Source of the DNA: Marilutibacter chinensis
GTDB taxonomy: Bacteria > Pseudomonadota > Gammaproteobacteria > Xanthomonadales > Xanthomonadaceae
Reading direction: 5' to 3'
Length of the DNA: 64,000 nucleotides
Assembly (NCBI RefSeq): GCF_021725675.1
Contig: NZ_JAKJPO010000016.1
Span: 47,448 to 111,447 of the forward strand
In this document: piece after piece, positions 18,133-27,719 of the stretch
Numbering within the stretch: the first letter of the stretch is position 1
Layout: each line of letters begins with the position of its first letter
The notes under the pieces: generated by a model
The model's database searches: none
The model's input: only the letters and a program-made list of their open reading frames with translations
What the model was told of the DNA's origin: nothing
Position numbers and translations under genes: made by a program

Positions 18133-20067
18133 ATGCGTGAGTTGGGCATGCGCGATTCGAGCGTGCGTGATGTGCGGATGCGCGGCGTGGAGGCGCACGA
18201 CGCCGGTCGGGCGCGTTTCGCGTTCCTCGCGCTGTTCGCCTTCGTGATGCTGGTCAAGCTGCTGGTCGCCCTGCGTCTGCCGCTGTTCGTCGACGAGGCG
18301 TTCTACTGGCAGGAGGGGCAGCACCTGGCGGCCGCCTACTCCGACCTGCCGGGCCTCACCGCATGGCTGACCCGGCTCGGCGTCGCCCTGGGCGGCGACA
18401 GCACGTTGTCCAACAGCACGCTGGCGCTGCGGCTGCCGTTCCTGCTGCTGGCGGCCTTCGTGCCGTGGCTGGTGGTGCGGATCGCCCGCCGCGAGTCCGG
18501 CGAACGCGATGGCTGGATCGCCGGCAGCCTCGCGCTGCTGCTGCCGTTGTCGGGGTCGCTGGGGCTGCTCGCGCTGCCGGACGCGGCGATGGCGGTCGCG
18601 ACCCTGCTGTGCGTCGACGCCGGTGCGCGGTTGCTGCGCCGGGTCGATGCCGCGACCGCTCTCGAGCTGGCCGGCGGGCTGGCGCTCGGGGCGCTCAGCC
18701 ACTACCGCTTCATCGCCGTGATCGGGGTCGGTTTCCTGGCCCTGCTGCTGTTGCCGGACGGCCGCAGGGCATTGCGGGACGTGCGGGTGTGGACGGCGAT
18801 CGCCTTCGGCGCAGCGGCGTGGACGCCGCTGGTGGCGTGGAATTTCGACAACGCCGACGCCGGCCTGCGCTTCCAACTGGTCGAGCGGCATCCGTGGGCG
18901 TTCCATGTCGACGGCGTGCTGTTCCTGGTGATCCAGGCCCTGCTGGTGACTCCGGTGCTGTTCGCGGCGATGGGATTCGCCGGTTGGCGCGCGCTGTCGG
19001 CACCGCGTCCGCAGTCGCGCTACTTCGGCTGGCTGGGCCTGCTGGTGGTGGCCGGCTTCTTCGTGCTCGGCTTCTTTGCCGACACCGAGCGGGTCAGCTT
19101 CCATTGGCCGCTGCCGGGATACCTGGCCCTGCTGCCATTGTTGCCGGCGCTGATCGAGCGATGGCCGAAACCCTGGCGCGTCGCGTTGTGGTGCACCGCC
19201 GGTGCCGGCCTGGCGGTGGTGCTGGGCTACTACGTGGCCGTGTCGGTCCCGGATGTCCGCGCGCGCGCCGCCGCCGAGAAGTGGTATCCGTCCAACTTCG
19301 CCGGCTGGGACGCCCTGGCCGACGCCGTGCGCGAGGAGCGTGCGGCAGCGCCGGCCGACACCCTGCTGGTGGCCGACAACTTCAAGGTCGGCGCCGAGCT
19401 GGGCTTCGCGCTCGGCGATCCCGACATTCCGGTGCTCGACCATCCGCTCAACCATTTCCATGGTCGCGCACCGCAACTGCGGCTATGGGGGCTGCAGACC
19501 GCCGGCCGCGAGGACTGGGGCGGCCGCCCGGTGCTGCTGGTGGTCGGTGCCAGCGAGGTCCGCTATCGCGAGCTGCTCGCCCGCTACCACGCGCTGTGCG
19601 AAATGGTCGGGCCGCTGCCGCCGCCGCGGGTGCTGAACGTCGATCACGGTCGCCAGCGTTTCCTGTTGTTCCGGTTGTCGGCAACTGGCGACGAGGCCAC
19701 GGGGACGGGCGGAAACGTCTGCGTCGCACCGGCGATGGCCTGGATCACCACGCCGACACCGGGCCAGACCGCCACCGGCACGATCGAGGTGGCGGGCTGG
19801 GCGTTCAAGGACGGCGTCGGGCTCTCGCGGGTCGAGCTGATGGTGGACGGACGCGTGGTGACCGAGCTGCAGTACGGACTCGAAGATCCCGGCGTGGCCG
19901 GTTACTGGCGGATATCCAGCGACCCCCAGCACCCGAAGGTGGGGTTCCGCGGCACCTACGACATCGCCGCGCTGCCGCCGGGGCGGCATTGGATCGGTCT
20001 TCGCCTTCACGGGCGCGACGGCAGCGTCGAGGACTGGTCCGAACAGCCGATCGTGGTCGAACCCTAG
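18133..20067 (+). CDS. GT39-like membrane glycosyltransferase with C-terminal beta-sandwich-like domain
   Basis: 644 aa from ATG 18133; ATGs at 18148 and 18178 are equally possible and the first 15 codons come from a degenerate repeated stretch. Polyprenyl-phosphate-sugar transferase of the ArnT/PMT (GT39) type: FVDEAFYWQEG--L---Y-D-P near residue 60 holds the acidic catalytic residue, followed by about ten membrane helices, then a soluble part with HYNF-like region ending at about 545. Residues about 550-640 (PAMAWITTP--GQTATGTIEVAGWAF, IGLRLHG) look like an Ig-like/beta-sandwich domain, not present in ArnT. Acceptor unknown; lipid A or a surface glycan is likely. Divergent from moxR. Confidence 0.83.
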   Translation: MRELGMRDSSVRDVRMRGVEAHDAGRARFAFLALFAFVMLVKLLVALRLPLFVDEAFYWQEGQHLAAAYSDLPGLTAWLTRLGVALGGDSTLSNSTLALRLPFLLLAAFVPWLVVRIARRESGERDGWIAGSLALLLPLSGSLGLLALPDAAMAVATLLCVDAGARLLRRVDAATALELAGGLALGALSHYRFIAVIGVGFLALLLLPDGRRALRDVRVWTAIAFGAAAWTPLVAWNFDNADAGLRFQLVERHPWAFHVDGVLFLVIQALLVTPVLFAAMGFAGWRALSAPRPQSRYFGWLGLLVVAGFFVLGFFADTERVSFHWPLPGYLALLPLLPALIERWPKPWRVALWCTAGAGLAVVLGYYVAVSVPDVRARAAAEKWYPSNFAGWDALADAVREERAAAPADTLLVADNFKVGAELGFALGDPDIPVLDHPLNHFHGRAPQLRLWGLQTAGREDWGGRPVLLVVGASEVRYRELLARYHALCEMVGPLPPPRVLNVDHGRQRFLLFRLSATGDEATGTGGNVCVAPAMAWITTPTPGQTATGTIEVAGWAFKDGVGLSRVELMVDGRVVTELQYGLEDPGVAGYWRISSDPQHPKVGFRGTYDIAALPPGRHWIGLRLHGRDGSVEDWSEQPIVVEP

Positions 20068-20127
20068 ACCGGGTTCCTTCGACGCGTCACTTCAGTGCGG
20101 CCGCAGGCCGTCGGTAGGGCAGGCGGC

Positions 20128-20706
20128 TCAGGGCAGGGGGTAGCCGGCCGCGCGCAGCAGGCGCGCGGTCTCGATCAACGGCAGCCCGACCAGGGCGGTC
20201 GGGTCGCGCGTCTCGATCGCCTCGAACAGGGAGATGCCCAGGCCCTCGCACTTGAAGCTGCCGGCGCAGTCGTAGGGCTGCTCGGCATCGACATAGCGCT
20301 CGATCTCGTCGTGCCGCAGCGGGCGGAACCGGACCACCGTCAGGTCGTTCGCCATCAACGGAACGCCGCCGGCGCGCATCACGCAGACGGCGGTGTGGAA
20401 ACGTACCTGCCGACCCGACATCGCCGACAACTGCTCGATCGCGGGGTCGCGGCCACCGGGCTTGCCGAGTGGGCGGGCGTCGAGTTCGGCGACCTGGTCG
20501 GAACCGATGACCCAGGCATCGGGACGCCCGTCGGCGACCGCGGCGGCCTTGGCGGCGGCGAGGCGGGCGGCCAGCGCGGCGGGCGCCTCGTCCCCGTGCG
20601 GCGATTCGTCGACGTCGGGGCGCGCGGTCTCGAACGGCAGCCGCAGCCGCGCGAGCAGCTCGCGGCGGTACGCCGAGGTGGATGCCAGGATCAGTGGACT
20701 GCTCAC
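20128..20706 (-). CDS. Maf/YceF family nucleotide pyrophosphatase
   Basis: 192 aa. House-cleaning nucleotide pyrophosphatase; the YceF branch prefers 7-methyl-GTP. Seen: LILASTSAYRRELL, the DE of RPDVDE, KAAAVA, the catalytic Asp in GSDQV, and GKP. Close upstream sits the small membrane protein on the same strand. Confidence 0.9.
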   Translation of the reverse strand: MSSPLILASTSAYRRELLARLRLPFETARPDVDESPHGDEAPAALAARLAAAKAAAVADGRPDAWVIGSDQVAELDARPLGKPGGRDPAIEQLSAMSGRQVRFHTAVCVMRAGGVPLMANDLTVVRFRPLRHDEIERYVDAEQPYDCAGSFKCEGLGISLFEAIETRDPTALVGLPLIETARLLRAAGYPLP

Positions 20707-20724
20707 GGGAGAGGCGACACGGGT

Positions 20725-21084
20725 TCAGGTCAGCGGTGCGCGCGCTTCCTCGATCCGGTCGAGCTGGCGCTCGATCCGGGCGCGGGCATTGTCGATGCCG
20801 CTGCGCACCTCCTGCAGTTCATCGAGGGTCGCGGCACTGCCGTGGTCGCGCAGCCACAGGCGCTGGCGCAGCATCTCTCGTAACGCGTCCTGGACCGGGT
20901 CTTCGGGCTGGTCGCCGGCGACCGCCTCGATCTCGTCGCGGGCCGTCCTGAGACGGGCCTCCAGGGCGTCGGCGGCGTCGAGGATCTCGCGGACCGCGCG
21001 GCGACGGCGCAGGCGCCGGTTCAGCAGGAAAAGCGCGGCCACGGCGGCCGCCACGACGGCGAACAGGATGAGTGTCAGGTTCAC
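20725..21084 (-). CDS. Membrane-anchored helical protein of unknown function
   Basis: 119 aa, not recognised. GTG 21084 starts directly at a single N-terminal membrane helix (LTLILFAVVAAAVAALFLLN, residues 3-22), followed by an Arg-rich inside flank and a long charged helical region (about 30-119) that should form a coiled coil. The open frame runs further up but that part is Pro/Arg-rich and probably not translated. Lies 18 bp upstream of maf and divergent from yceD. Confidence 0.7.
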   Translation of the reverse strand: MNLTLILFAVVAAAVAALFLLNRRLRRRRAVREILDAADALEARLRTARDEIEAVAGDQPEDPVQDALREMLRQRLWLRDHGSAATLDELQEVRSGIDNARARIERQLDRIEEARAPLT

Positions 21085-21226
21085 GGCAACGACGGGCGCG
21101 GGTGAACTTCCAGTCTGCCGTGCCGGCCTCGCTGCGGCAAATTCGGCTCCCGGTCGGCCGGACCCTGAAGGCGCATGCCGGGGGCGTTTGACAGGGGGGG
21201 AGGGCATCCTTAACATTCAGCGGCTT

Positions 21227-21757
21227 ATGTCCGCTGATGTGCCAAGAGTGCAGGTGCCCGAGTTGCTGGATGCCTGGCGCATGGTGTCGGCGCGGCGCGG
21301 CGTCGCGGGTCGGCTGCCGTTGTCCTCGCTGACCCGTCTGGCCGACAGTCTGGTCGATACCGAAGGCGAAGTGTCCTATTCGCTGGATTTCGACAGGGAC
21401 GCGTTGCAGGTGCCTTATGTCGAACTGCGTATCGACGCCGAGCTGCCGCTGCTGTGCCAGCGCAGCCTGCAGCGCTTCCTGTTGCCGGTAAAGATCGTGC
21501 AGCGGCTCGGCCTGATCCGTAATGAGGCGGACGAGGCCGCGCTGCCGCCGGACTACGAACCGCTGCTGATGCCCGCCGACGGCATGTTGCAGGGCGCCGA
21601 GCTGGTCGAGGATGAACTGATCCTTGCCGTCCCGGTCGTGCCGACGATGCCCGGCACGGAAGCGATGGAGCGCGATTGGCCGGCCCCGGAGGCCGAAACC
21701 GAACGCGCCAACCCGTTCGCTGCGTTGTCGGCGTTGAAGAAGCCCCCGTCCAATTGA
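21227..21757 (+). CDS. yceD: YceD family (DUF177) protein
   Basis: 176 aa. YceD is needed for 23S rRNA accumulation and is usually linked to rpmF, as here. Family features: [36 protein letters not shown] in the middle and a C-terminal acidic [14 protein letters not shown], ending in [13 protein letters not shown] 21227 is the start; 86 bp to rpmF. Confidence 0.92.
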   Translation: MSADVPRVQVPELLDAWRMVSARRGVAGRLPLSSLTRLADSLVDTEGEVSYSLDFDRDALQVPYVELRIDAELPLLCQRSLQRFLLPVKIVQRLGLIRNEADEAALPPDYEPLLMPADGMLQGAELVEDELILAVPVVPTMPGTEAMERDWPAPEAETERANPFAALSALKKPPSN

Positions 21758-21843
21758 CGTCAGCTGCAAGCCAACCCGCTGTAGGTCAATTCGTACATCA
21801 ACACAATCCAGTTCTCACGATCCAGCTTTCCCGGAGCAAGACC

Positions 21844-22038
21844 ATGGCTGTCCAGAAGTCGAAAGTTTCCCCGTCCAAGCGCGGCATGCGCCGTTCGCAC
21901 GATTCGCTGACCAGCAAGCAGCTGGCCACCGACCCGACCACCGGCGAGACCCACCTGCGTCATCACGTCACTGCCGATGGCTACTACCGCGGCAAGAAGG
22001 TGATCGACACCAAGGGCCGGATCGCCGACGAGGAGTAA
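21844..22038 (+). CDS. rpmF: 50S ribosomal protein L32
   Basis: 64 aa. [20 protein letters not shown] is the L32 N-terminus; the Cys pairs of zinc-binding L32 are absent, as usual for this lineage. GGAG lies 7 nt before ATG 21844. Cotranscribed with yceD in most proteobacteria. Confidence 0.97.
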   Translation: MAVQKSKVSPSKRGMRRSHDSLTSKQLATDPTTGETHLRHHVTADGYYRGKKVIDTKGRIADEE

Positions 22039-22049
22039 TCTCCTCGCTG

Positions 22050-22076
22050 GCCGCCGCGCCCACGGCGCGCGGCGGC
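22050..22076 (+). terminator. GC hairpin after rpmF
   Basis: GCCGCCGCGC pairs with GCGCGGCGGC around a 7-nt loop, 12 bp after the rpmF stop. There is no U-run, so it may be an attenuator or an mRNA 3' stabiliser between the ribosomal gene and fabH rather than a full terminator. Confidence 0.45.
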
Positions 22077-22296
22077 TTCGCCCTCCATGGTCGTGATGCC
22101 GTGGGGGCGATCGCCATATCCAGCCGGATCCGGGGCTTTCCCGCTCGATCCCGCCCTTGCCGGGCGTCGCGTGCGATCCGTTCCCGCCGGTTGAGAGGCG
22201 GCTCCAACGCGGGCGGCTTCACTGCGGGCCGCTCCAATGCCAGCGTCGCTGGTGGCTATTGCAATCGCCGGGCTGATGCCGGCCGGGAGTGGCTTG

Positions 22297-23328
22297 ATGA
22301 GTGAGCGGCAACAGGTGGGGCAGGGTATGGATGCGCAGGCGGGCGCCCGCGCAAGCGGAGTGTTCTCGCGCATCGCCGGCACCGGCAGCTATCTGCCGGA
22401 GAAGGTGCTGACCAACGACGACCTGGCGAAGATCGTCGACACCAGCGACGAATGGATCGCCGCCCGCACCGGCATCCGCGAGCGTCATGTGGCCGCCGAC
22501 GGCGAGACGACCTGCGATCTTGCGTTCCATGCCGCCTCGCGCGCGCTGGAAGCCGCCGGCGTCGACGCCTCCGAGCTCGACCTGATCGTGGTCGGCACCA
22601 CCACGCCCGACCTGATCTTTCCGTCGACCGCCTGCCTGTTGCAGCACCGTCTGGGCGCCAACGGCTGCCCGGCGTTCGATGTCAACGCCGCCTGTTCGGG
22701 CTTCGTCTACGCGCTGACCGTCGGCGACAAGTTCATCCGCTCCGGCGCGGCGAAGACGGTGCTGGTGGTCGGCGCCGAGACCCTGACCCGGATGCTCGAC
22801 TGGAACGACCGCTCGACCTGCGTGCTGTTCGGCGACGGCGCCGGCGCGGTCGTGCTCAAGGCCGACGACGAGACCGGCATCCTCAGCACCCACATGCATG
22901 CCGACGGCGGCAAGAAGGAACTGCTGTGGAACCCGGTCGGCGTTTCCGCCGGCTTCAAGCCGGACGAGCACAACGCCGGCGTGAGAGTGCTGATGACCGG
23001 CAACGAGGTGTTCAAGCATGCGGTCAAGGCGCTCGATTCGGTGGTCGAGGAGACCCTGGAGGCCAATGGCCTGGATCGCCATGACATCGACTGGCTGATC
23101 CCGCACCAGGCCAACCTGCGCATCATCGAGGCGACCGCCAAGCGACTGGACATGCCGATGGACCGGGTGATCGTCACCGTCGACAGGCACGGCAACACCT
23201 CGTCGGGTTCGGTGCCGCTGGCGCTGGACGAAGCGGTGCGCTCGGGCCGGGTGCAGCGTGGCCAGTTGCTCCTGCTGGAGGCGTTCGGTGGCGGTTTCAC
23301 CTGGGGTTCGGCGCTGTTGCGCTACTGA
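22297..23328 (+). CDS. fabH: 3-oxoacyl-ACP synthase III
   Basis: 343 aa. Starts fatty acid synthesis by condensing acetyl-CoA with malonyl-ACP. Catalytic Cys133 in [11 protein letters not shown], His in PHQANLRI and Asn in [30 protein letters not shown] marks the conserved start. Two starts are possible: ATG 22297 (GGGAG 8 nt upstream) and ATG 22327; both leave a longer leader than usual. In many proteobacteria plsX lies between rpmF and fabH; it is absent here. Confidence 0.95.
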   Translation: MSERQQVGQGMDAQAGARASGVFSRIAGTGSYLPEKVLTNDDLAKIVDTSDEWIAARTGIRERHVAADGETTCDLAFHAASRALEAAGVDASELDLIVVGTTTPDLIFPSTACLLQHRLGANGCPAFDVNAACSGFVYALTVGDKFIRSGAAKTVLVVGAETLTRMLDWNDRSTCVLFGDGAGAVVLKADDETGILSTHMHADGGKKELLWNPVGVSAGFKPDEHNAGVRVLMTGNEVFKHAVKALDSVVEETLEANGLDRHDIDWLIPHQANLRIIEATAKRLDMPMDRVIVTVDRHGNTSSGSVPLALDEAVRSGRVQRGQLLLLEAFGGGFTWGSALLRY

Positions 23329-23375
23329 CTGATCGCGGCAGCCCGCTCGGCGGTTCCCGCGATCCATCTCTTCGA

Positions 23376-23407
23376 AACGCCCCGCCGACGCGGGGCGTTC
23401 TTCTTTG
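23376..23407 (+). terminator. Rho-independent terminator after fabH
   Basis: AACGCCCCGC-cgac-GCGGGGCGTT (23376-23399) followed by CTTCTTTG. A 10-bp GC stem with T-rich tail, 47 bp after the fabH stop. It separates fabH from fabD, which then needs its own promoter. Confidence 0.85.
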
Positions 23408-23762
23408 TCCCGGACCGATCCGGAGGACGTTGTCGGCAACCGGCGGACCGCGCGGGCCCGGACGGATGCATGCCGCAGGGACCTGGCAAAGAAACGGGCG
23501 GACAGCACGACGCGCTGCGTCACGGAGTACCGGTATGCGGAGTGCACCGTTGGGGCCGATGATGGCTGCGCCGGTGACACCGGCGCAGCCGCGACGCCCT
23601 TCGGAACGGTTCGTGGGGACGGGTCGGATCGCGATCGGATCCCGGGTGGTCGCCGACGGTAGGAGCGCACCCATACGCTTTTTGTGACGACAGTACGCAT
23701 GGGTACAGACGCCATGTGACATTCGCCCGTATCATGCACGCCCCGCTTCACAGGGTTTGTGC
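23408..23762 (+). other. Long fabH-fabD intergenic region
   Basis: About 355 bp. Both strands contain only open frames of Arg/Thr-rich, non-conserved character. The right part (about 23660-23750, with TTTTTGTGACGAC and ATTCGCCCGTATCATGC) is the most AT-rich and is where a fabD promoter would be expected: a possible -10 TATCAT lies at about 23730. No other structure is seen. Confidence 0.4.
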
Positions 23763-24746
23763 GTGACCGACACCGTCCCGACTGCCGCCGCGACCACGGT
23801 CGCTTCCGATCCCACCCTGGCGTTCGTGTTCCCCGGCCAGGGCTCGCAGTCGCTCGGCATGCTCGCCGGGTTGGCCGCCGACGATGCCGGCATCGCCGAG
23901 ACCTTTGCCGAAGCCAGCGATGGCGCCGGCGTCGACCTGTGGGCGCTGAGCCAGCAGGGCCCCGAAGAGGATCTCGATCGCACCGAGTTCACCCAGCCGG
24001 CATTGCTGGCCGCGGGCGTCGCGGTGTGGCGCCTGTGGAACGCGCGAGGGGGCGTGCGCCCGGCGCGTCTGGCCGGGCACAGCCTCGGCGAGTACACCGC
24101 ACTGGTCGCCTCCGGTGCGCTGTCGCTGACCGAAGCCGCGCGCCTGGTGCGCCTGCGCGGCCAGCTGATGCAGGCGGCCGCGCCCGCCGGCACCGGCGGC
24201 ATGGCCGCGGTGCTCGGTGCCGAGGAGGCGCTGGTGGTCGAGGTCTGCGAGGCGGTATCGACCGCGTCCGCGGTCGTCGTGCCCGCCAACTTCAACTCGC
24301 CGGGACAGGTCGTGATCGGCGGTCATGCCGGGGCGGTCGATGCCGCGCTGGTGATGCTGGCCGAACGTGGTGTACGCAAGGCGGTCAAGCTCGCGGTCAG
24401 CGTTCCGTCGCACACGCCGCTGATGCGCGAGGCCGCCGACAGGCTCGCTGCCGCGATGGACGGGATCGCCTGGTCGGCGCCGTCGCTGCCGGTGGTCCAG
24501 AACGTCGATGCGCAGGTCCACGAAAACATCGACGCGATCCGCGATGCGCTGGTCCGCCAGCTCTACCTGCCGGTGCAATGGACCGGTTGCGTGCAGGCGC
24601 TGGCGGCCGCCGGCGCGACCCGGATCGCCGAATGTGGCCCGGGCAAGGTGCTCACGGGCCTGGCAAAACGCATCGACAAGGCGCTCGATGCGCGTGCCCT
24701 CGGCACGCCGGTGGATTTCGCCGGCGCGCTGGCCGAGTGGAAATGA
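23763..24746 (+). CDS. fabD: Malonyl-CoA:ACP transacylase
   Basis: 327 aa. Makes malonyl-ACP for all elongation steps. FVFPGQGSQSLGML at the N-terminus, active-site Ser in GHSLGEYTALVASGAL, catalytic His in VSVPSHTPLM, and QLYLPVQWTG near the end. GTG 23763 follows AGGG by 7 nt; TTG 23757 is the alternative. Confidence 0.96.
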   Translation: MTDTVPTAAATTVASDPTLAFVFPGQGSQSLGMLAGLAADDAGIAETFAEASDGAGVDLWALSQQGPEEDLDRTEFTQPALLAAGVAVWRLWNARGGVRPARLAGHSLGEYTALVASGALSLTEAARLVRLRGQLMQAAAPAGTGGMAAVLGAEEALVVEVCEAVSTASAVVVPANFNSPGQVVIGGHAGAVDAALVMLAERGVRKAVKLAVSVPSHTPLMREAADRLAAAMDGIAWSAPSLPVVQNVDAQVHENIDAIRDALVRQLYLPVQWTGCVQALAAAGATRIAECGPGKVLTGLAKRIDKALDARALGTPVDFAGALAEWK

Positions 24747-24752
24747 ATCTTC

Positions 24753-24817
24753 GCCACCAATCGCGCGGATAAACACCGATAATCCGTTCTGGATGCCTCA
24801 TCCGCGGAATCCGTGGC
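24753..24817. repeat. ATCCGTG-type dispersed inverted repeat, copy 1
   Basis: Imperfect palindrome with outer arms GCCAC...GTGGC and internal CGCGGAT / ATCCGCG, ending CATCCGCGGAATCCGTGGC. The same pattern occurs at 51525-51598, 53604-53683 and 58680-58753. It fills the fabD-fabG gap, directly before the fabG ribosome site. Confidence 0.65.
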
Positions 24818-24839
24818 CGAATTTCCTGGAGACGAACGA

Positions 24840-25583
24840 ATGACCCAGACACTGCAAGGCGAAATCGCCCTGGTGACCGGCGCCAGCCGCGGCATCGGCG
24901 CGGCGATCGCGGACGAACTGGCCGCACAGGGCGCGACCGTGATCGGCACCGCGACTTCCGAGGGCGGCGCCCGGGCGATCGCCGAGCGTCTGGCCCCTCG
25001 TGGCGGCCATGGCCGCGTCGTCGACGTCGCCGATGCGGCCGCCATCGAGACGTTGATCGACGGCATCGCGAAGGAGATCGGCCCGGTCTCGATCCTGGTC
25101 AACAATGCAGGCATCACCCGCGACAACCTGCTGATGCGGATGAAGGACGAGGACTGGCAGGCGATCCTCGACACCAACCTGTCCAGCGTCTATCGCACCA
25201 GCAAGGCGGTGATGCGCTCGATGATGAAGGCGCGCAAGGGCCGCATCATCAACATCGCGTCGGTGATCGGCGTGACCGGCAATGCCGGCCAGGCCAACTA
25301 CGCCGCCGCCAAGGCCGGCATCATCGCTTTCAGCAAATCGCTGGCGAAGGAGATCGGCTCGCGCGGGGTCACCGTCAATGTGGTCGCACCCGGTTTCATC
25401 GACACCGACATGACCCGTGCGCTGCCGGAGGACGCGAAGAACGCGATGCTCGGGCAGATCGCGCTCGGCCGCTTCGGCGAGCCGGCCGACATCGCCCGTG
25501 CGGTCGCGTTCCTGGCGGGTCCCTCGGCCGCGTACATCACCGGGGAAACCCTGCACGTCAATGGCGGCATGTACATGCCGTGA
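24840..25583 (+). CDS. fabG: 3-oxoacyl-ACP reductase
   Basis: 247 aa. NADPH-dependent reduction of beta-ketoacyl-ACP. SDR features: TGASRGIGAAIA (cofactor), NNAG, catalytic Ser in NIASVIGVTGN, YAAAKAG with Tyr and Lys, and the C-terminal ITGETLHVNGGMYM. ATG 24840 has GGAG 8 nt upstream. Confidence 0.97.
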   Translation: MTQTLQGEIALVTGASRGIGAAIADELAAQGATVIGTATSEGGARAIAERLAPRGGHGRVVDVADAAAIETLIDGIAKEIGPVSILVNNAGITRDNLLMRMKDEDWQAILDTNLSSVYRTSKAVMRSMMKARKGRIINIASVIGVTGNAGQANYAAAKAGIIAFSKSLAKEIGSRGVTVNVVAPGFIDTDMTRALPEDAKNAMLGQIALGRFGEPADIARAVAFLAGPSAAYITGETLHVNGGMYMP

Positions 25584-25611
25584 GGCCCGCGTCTCTGGGG
25601 TAAACGGCTGA

Positions 25612-25629
25612 TTTGAAACAAATTTCAAA
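25612..25629. promoter_or_regulatory. Perfect AT-rich palindrome upstream of acpP (possible operator)
   Basis: TTTGAAA-caaa-TTTCAAA, an 18-bp perfect inverted repeat about 70 bp before the acpP start, in otherwise GC-rich DNA. TTGAAA/TTTCAA also resemble -35 boxes, and TAGACT at about 25656 could be a -10, but the spacing is not ideal. Size and symmetry suit a dimeric repressor; which protein binds is unknown. Confidence 0.45.
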
Positions 25630-25699
25630 GGGGCGCACCTGGGCCCCGATTCCATTAGACTATTCCGTCGAACATCCCGTCCGGGAGGAGTGAGAACCC

Positions 25700-25939
25700 A
25701 TGAGCAGCATCGAAGAGCGCGTCAAGAAGATCGTCGTCGAACAACTCGGCGTTAAGGAAGAAGAAGTCACCAACAACGCTTCGTTCGTCGACGACCTCGG
25801 CGCGGACTCGCTCGACACCGTCGAGCTGGTGATGGCCCTCGAGGAAGAGTTCGAGTGCGAGATCCCGGACGAAGAGGCCGAAAAGATCACCTCGGTGCAG
25901 CAGGCGATCGATTACGTCAAGGCGCACGTCAAGGCCTGA
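25700..25939 (+). CDS. acpP: Acyl carrier protein
   Basis: 79 aa, acidic. Ser37 in [18 protein letters not shown] takes the phosphopantetheine arm. GGAGGAG precedes the ATG by 9 nt, a strong site fitting its high expression. Confidence 0.98.
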   Translation: MSSIEERVKKIVVEQLGVKEEEVTNNASFVDDLGADSLDTVELVMALEEEFECEIPDEEAEKITSVQQAIDYVKAHVKA

Positions 25940-26017
25940 TCCATGCCTGGCGGGCAGGTGCCGCCAAGGCGGTCGCGGGTCGGGTCGAACGCCCGGCCGC
26001 GTACCCTGCAAGCCAGT

Positions 26018-26044
26018 CGGGGCCGCTCTGCGGCCCCGTGTTGT
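26018..26044 (+). terminator. Hairpin terminator/attenuator after acpP
   Basis: CGGGGCCGC-tct-GCGGCCCCG (26018-26038) followed by TGTTGTT. A 9-bp GC stem with a short T-rich tail, 79 bp after acpP. Partial termination would favour acpP over fabF. Confidence 0.7.
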
Positions 26045-26245
26045 TCCGGGATGCGATCGCGTCCTGCGCGCGCGCTCCGGAACCGCCGCGGCCGCGCAGG
26101 CGCCTGCGAGGGCTGTCCGAAGGCTTTCCCGTAACGCGGATCGCCGAACATCGGGCTGCCTGCGGCACGTTCCGCGGCCCCATTCCAACAGTTTTCCGGC
26201 GGCAGCCGGGCCGTACCCGGCAGTGCCCCGCATTCGGAGTCATCA
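26045..26245 (+). other. acpP-fabF spacer
   Basis: About 200 bp between the hairpin and fabF (the full gene-free gap is 306 bp) with no plausible reading frame. It must carry the fabF ribosome site and perhaps a promoter, but no convincing -35/-10 pair is seen. Confidence 0.4.
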
Positions 26246-27484
<1,239 letters not shown>

Positions 27485-27506
27485 CCGGTTCCGCGGCTGG
27501 CCGACG

Positions 27507-27538
27507 ACGATCCCCGCTTCGGCGGGGATCGTTCTTTG
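27507..27538 (+). terminator. Rho-independent terminator after fabF
   Basis: ACGATCCCCGC-ttcg-GCGGGGATCGT followed by TCTTTGT: an 11-bp stem closed by a TTCG tetraloop and a T-rich tail, 22 bp after the stop. Ends the fatty acid synthesis block. Confidence 0.9.
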
Positions 27539-27583
27539 TGGCGGCCGGGTCCGCGGGTGAAGCCGCTGGGCGCTTGTTCCGAG

Positions 27584-27680
27584 CCCCCCTTTGTCAGGGG
27601 GGCGGCTTGCGTCACAGGCGGTGGGCGGGGGACTGGAGGCATGGCCTGGGGGCCCCGAGGTTTGCCGCGCAAACTTCGGG
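27584..27680. repeat. Bipartite palindromic intergenic repeat, copy 2
   Basis: Hairpin CCCCCCT-ttgtc-AGGGGGG (27584-27602), about 51 nt, then CCCGAGGTTTGC-cgc-GCAAACTTCGGG (27654-27680). Same order, orientation and spacing as the element at 13387-13473, with the second stem changed in parallel on both arms, which points to selection for the fold. Confidence 0.6.
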
Positions 27681-27719
27681 AGCTTCATTGGTGCATGCGC
27701 CCATGAAGGTGGTGCGACA

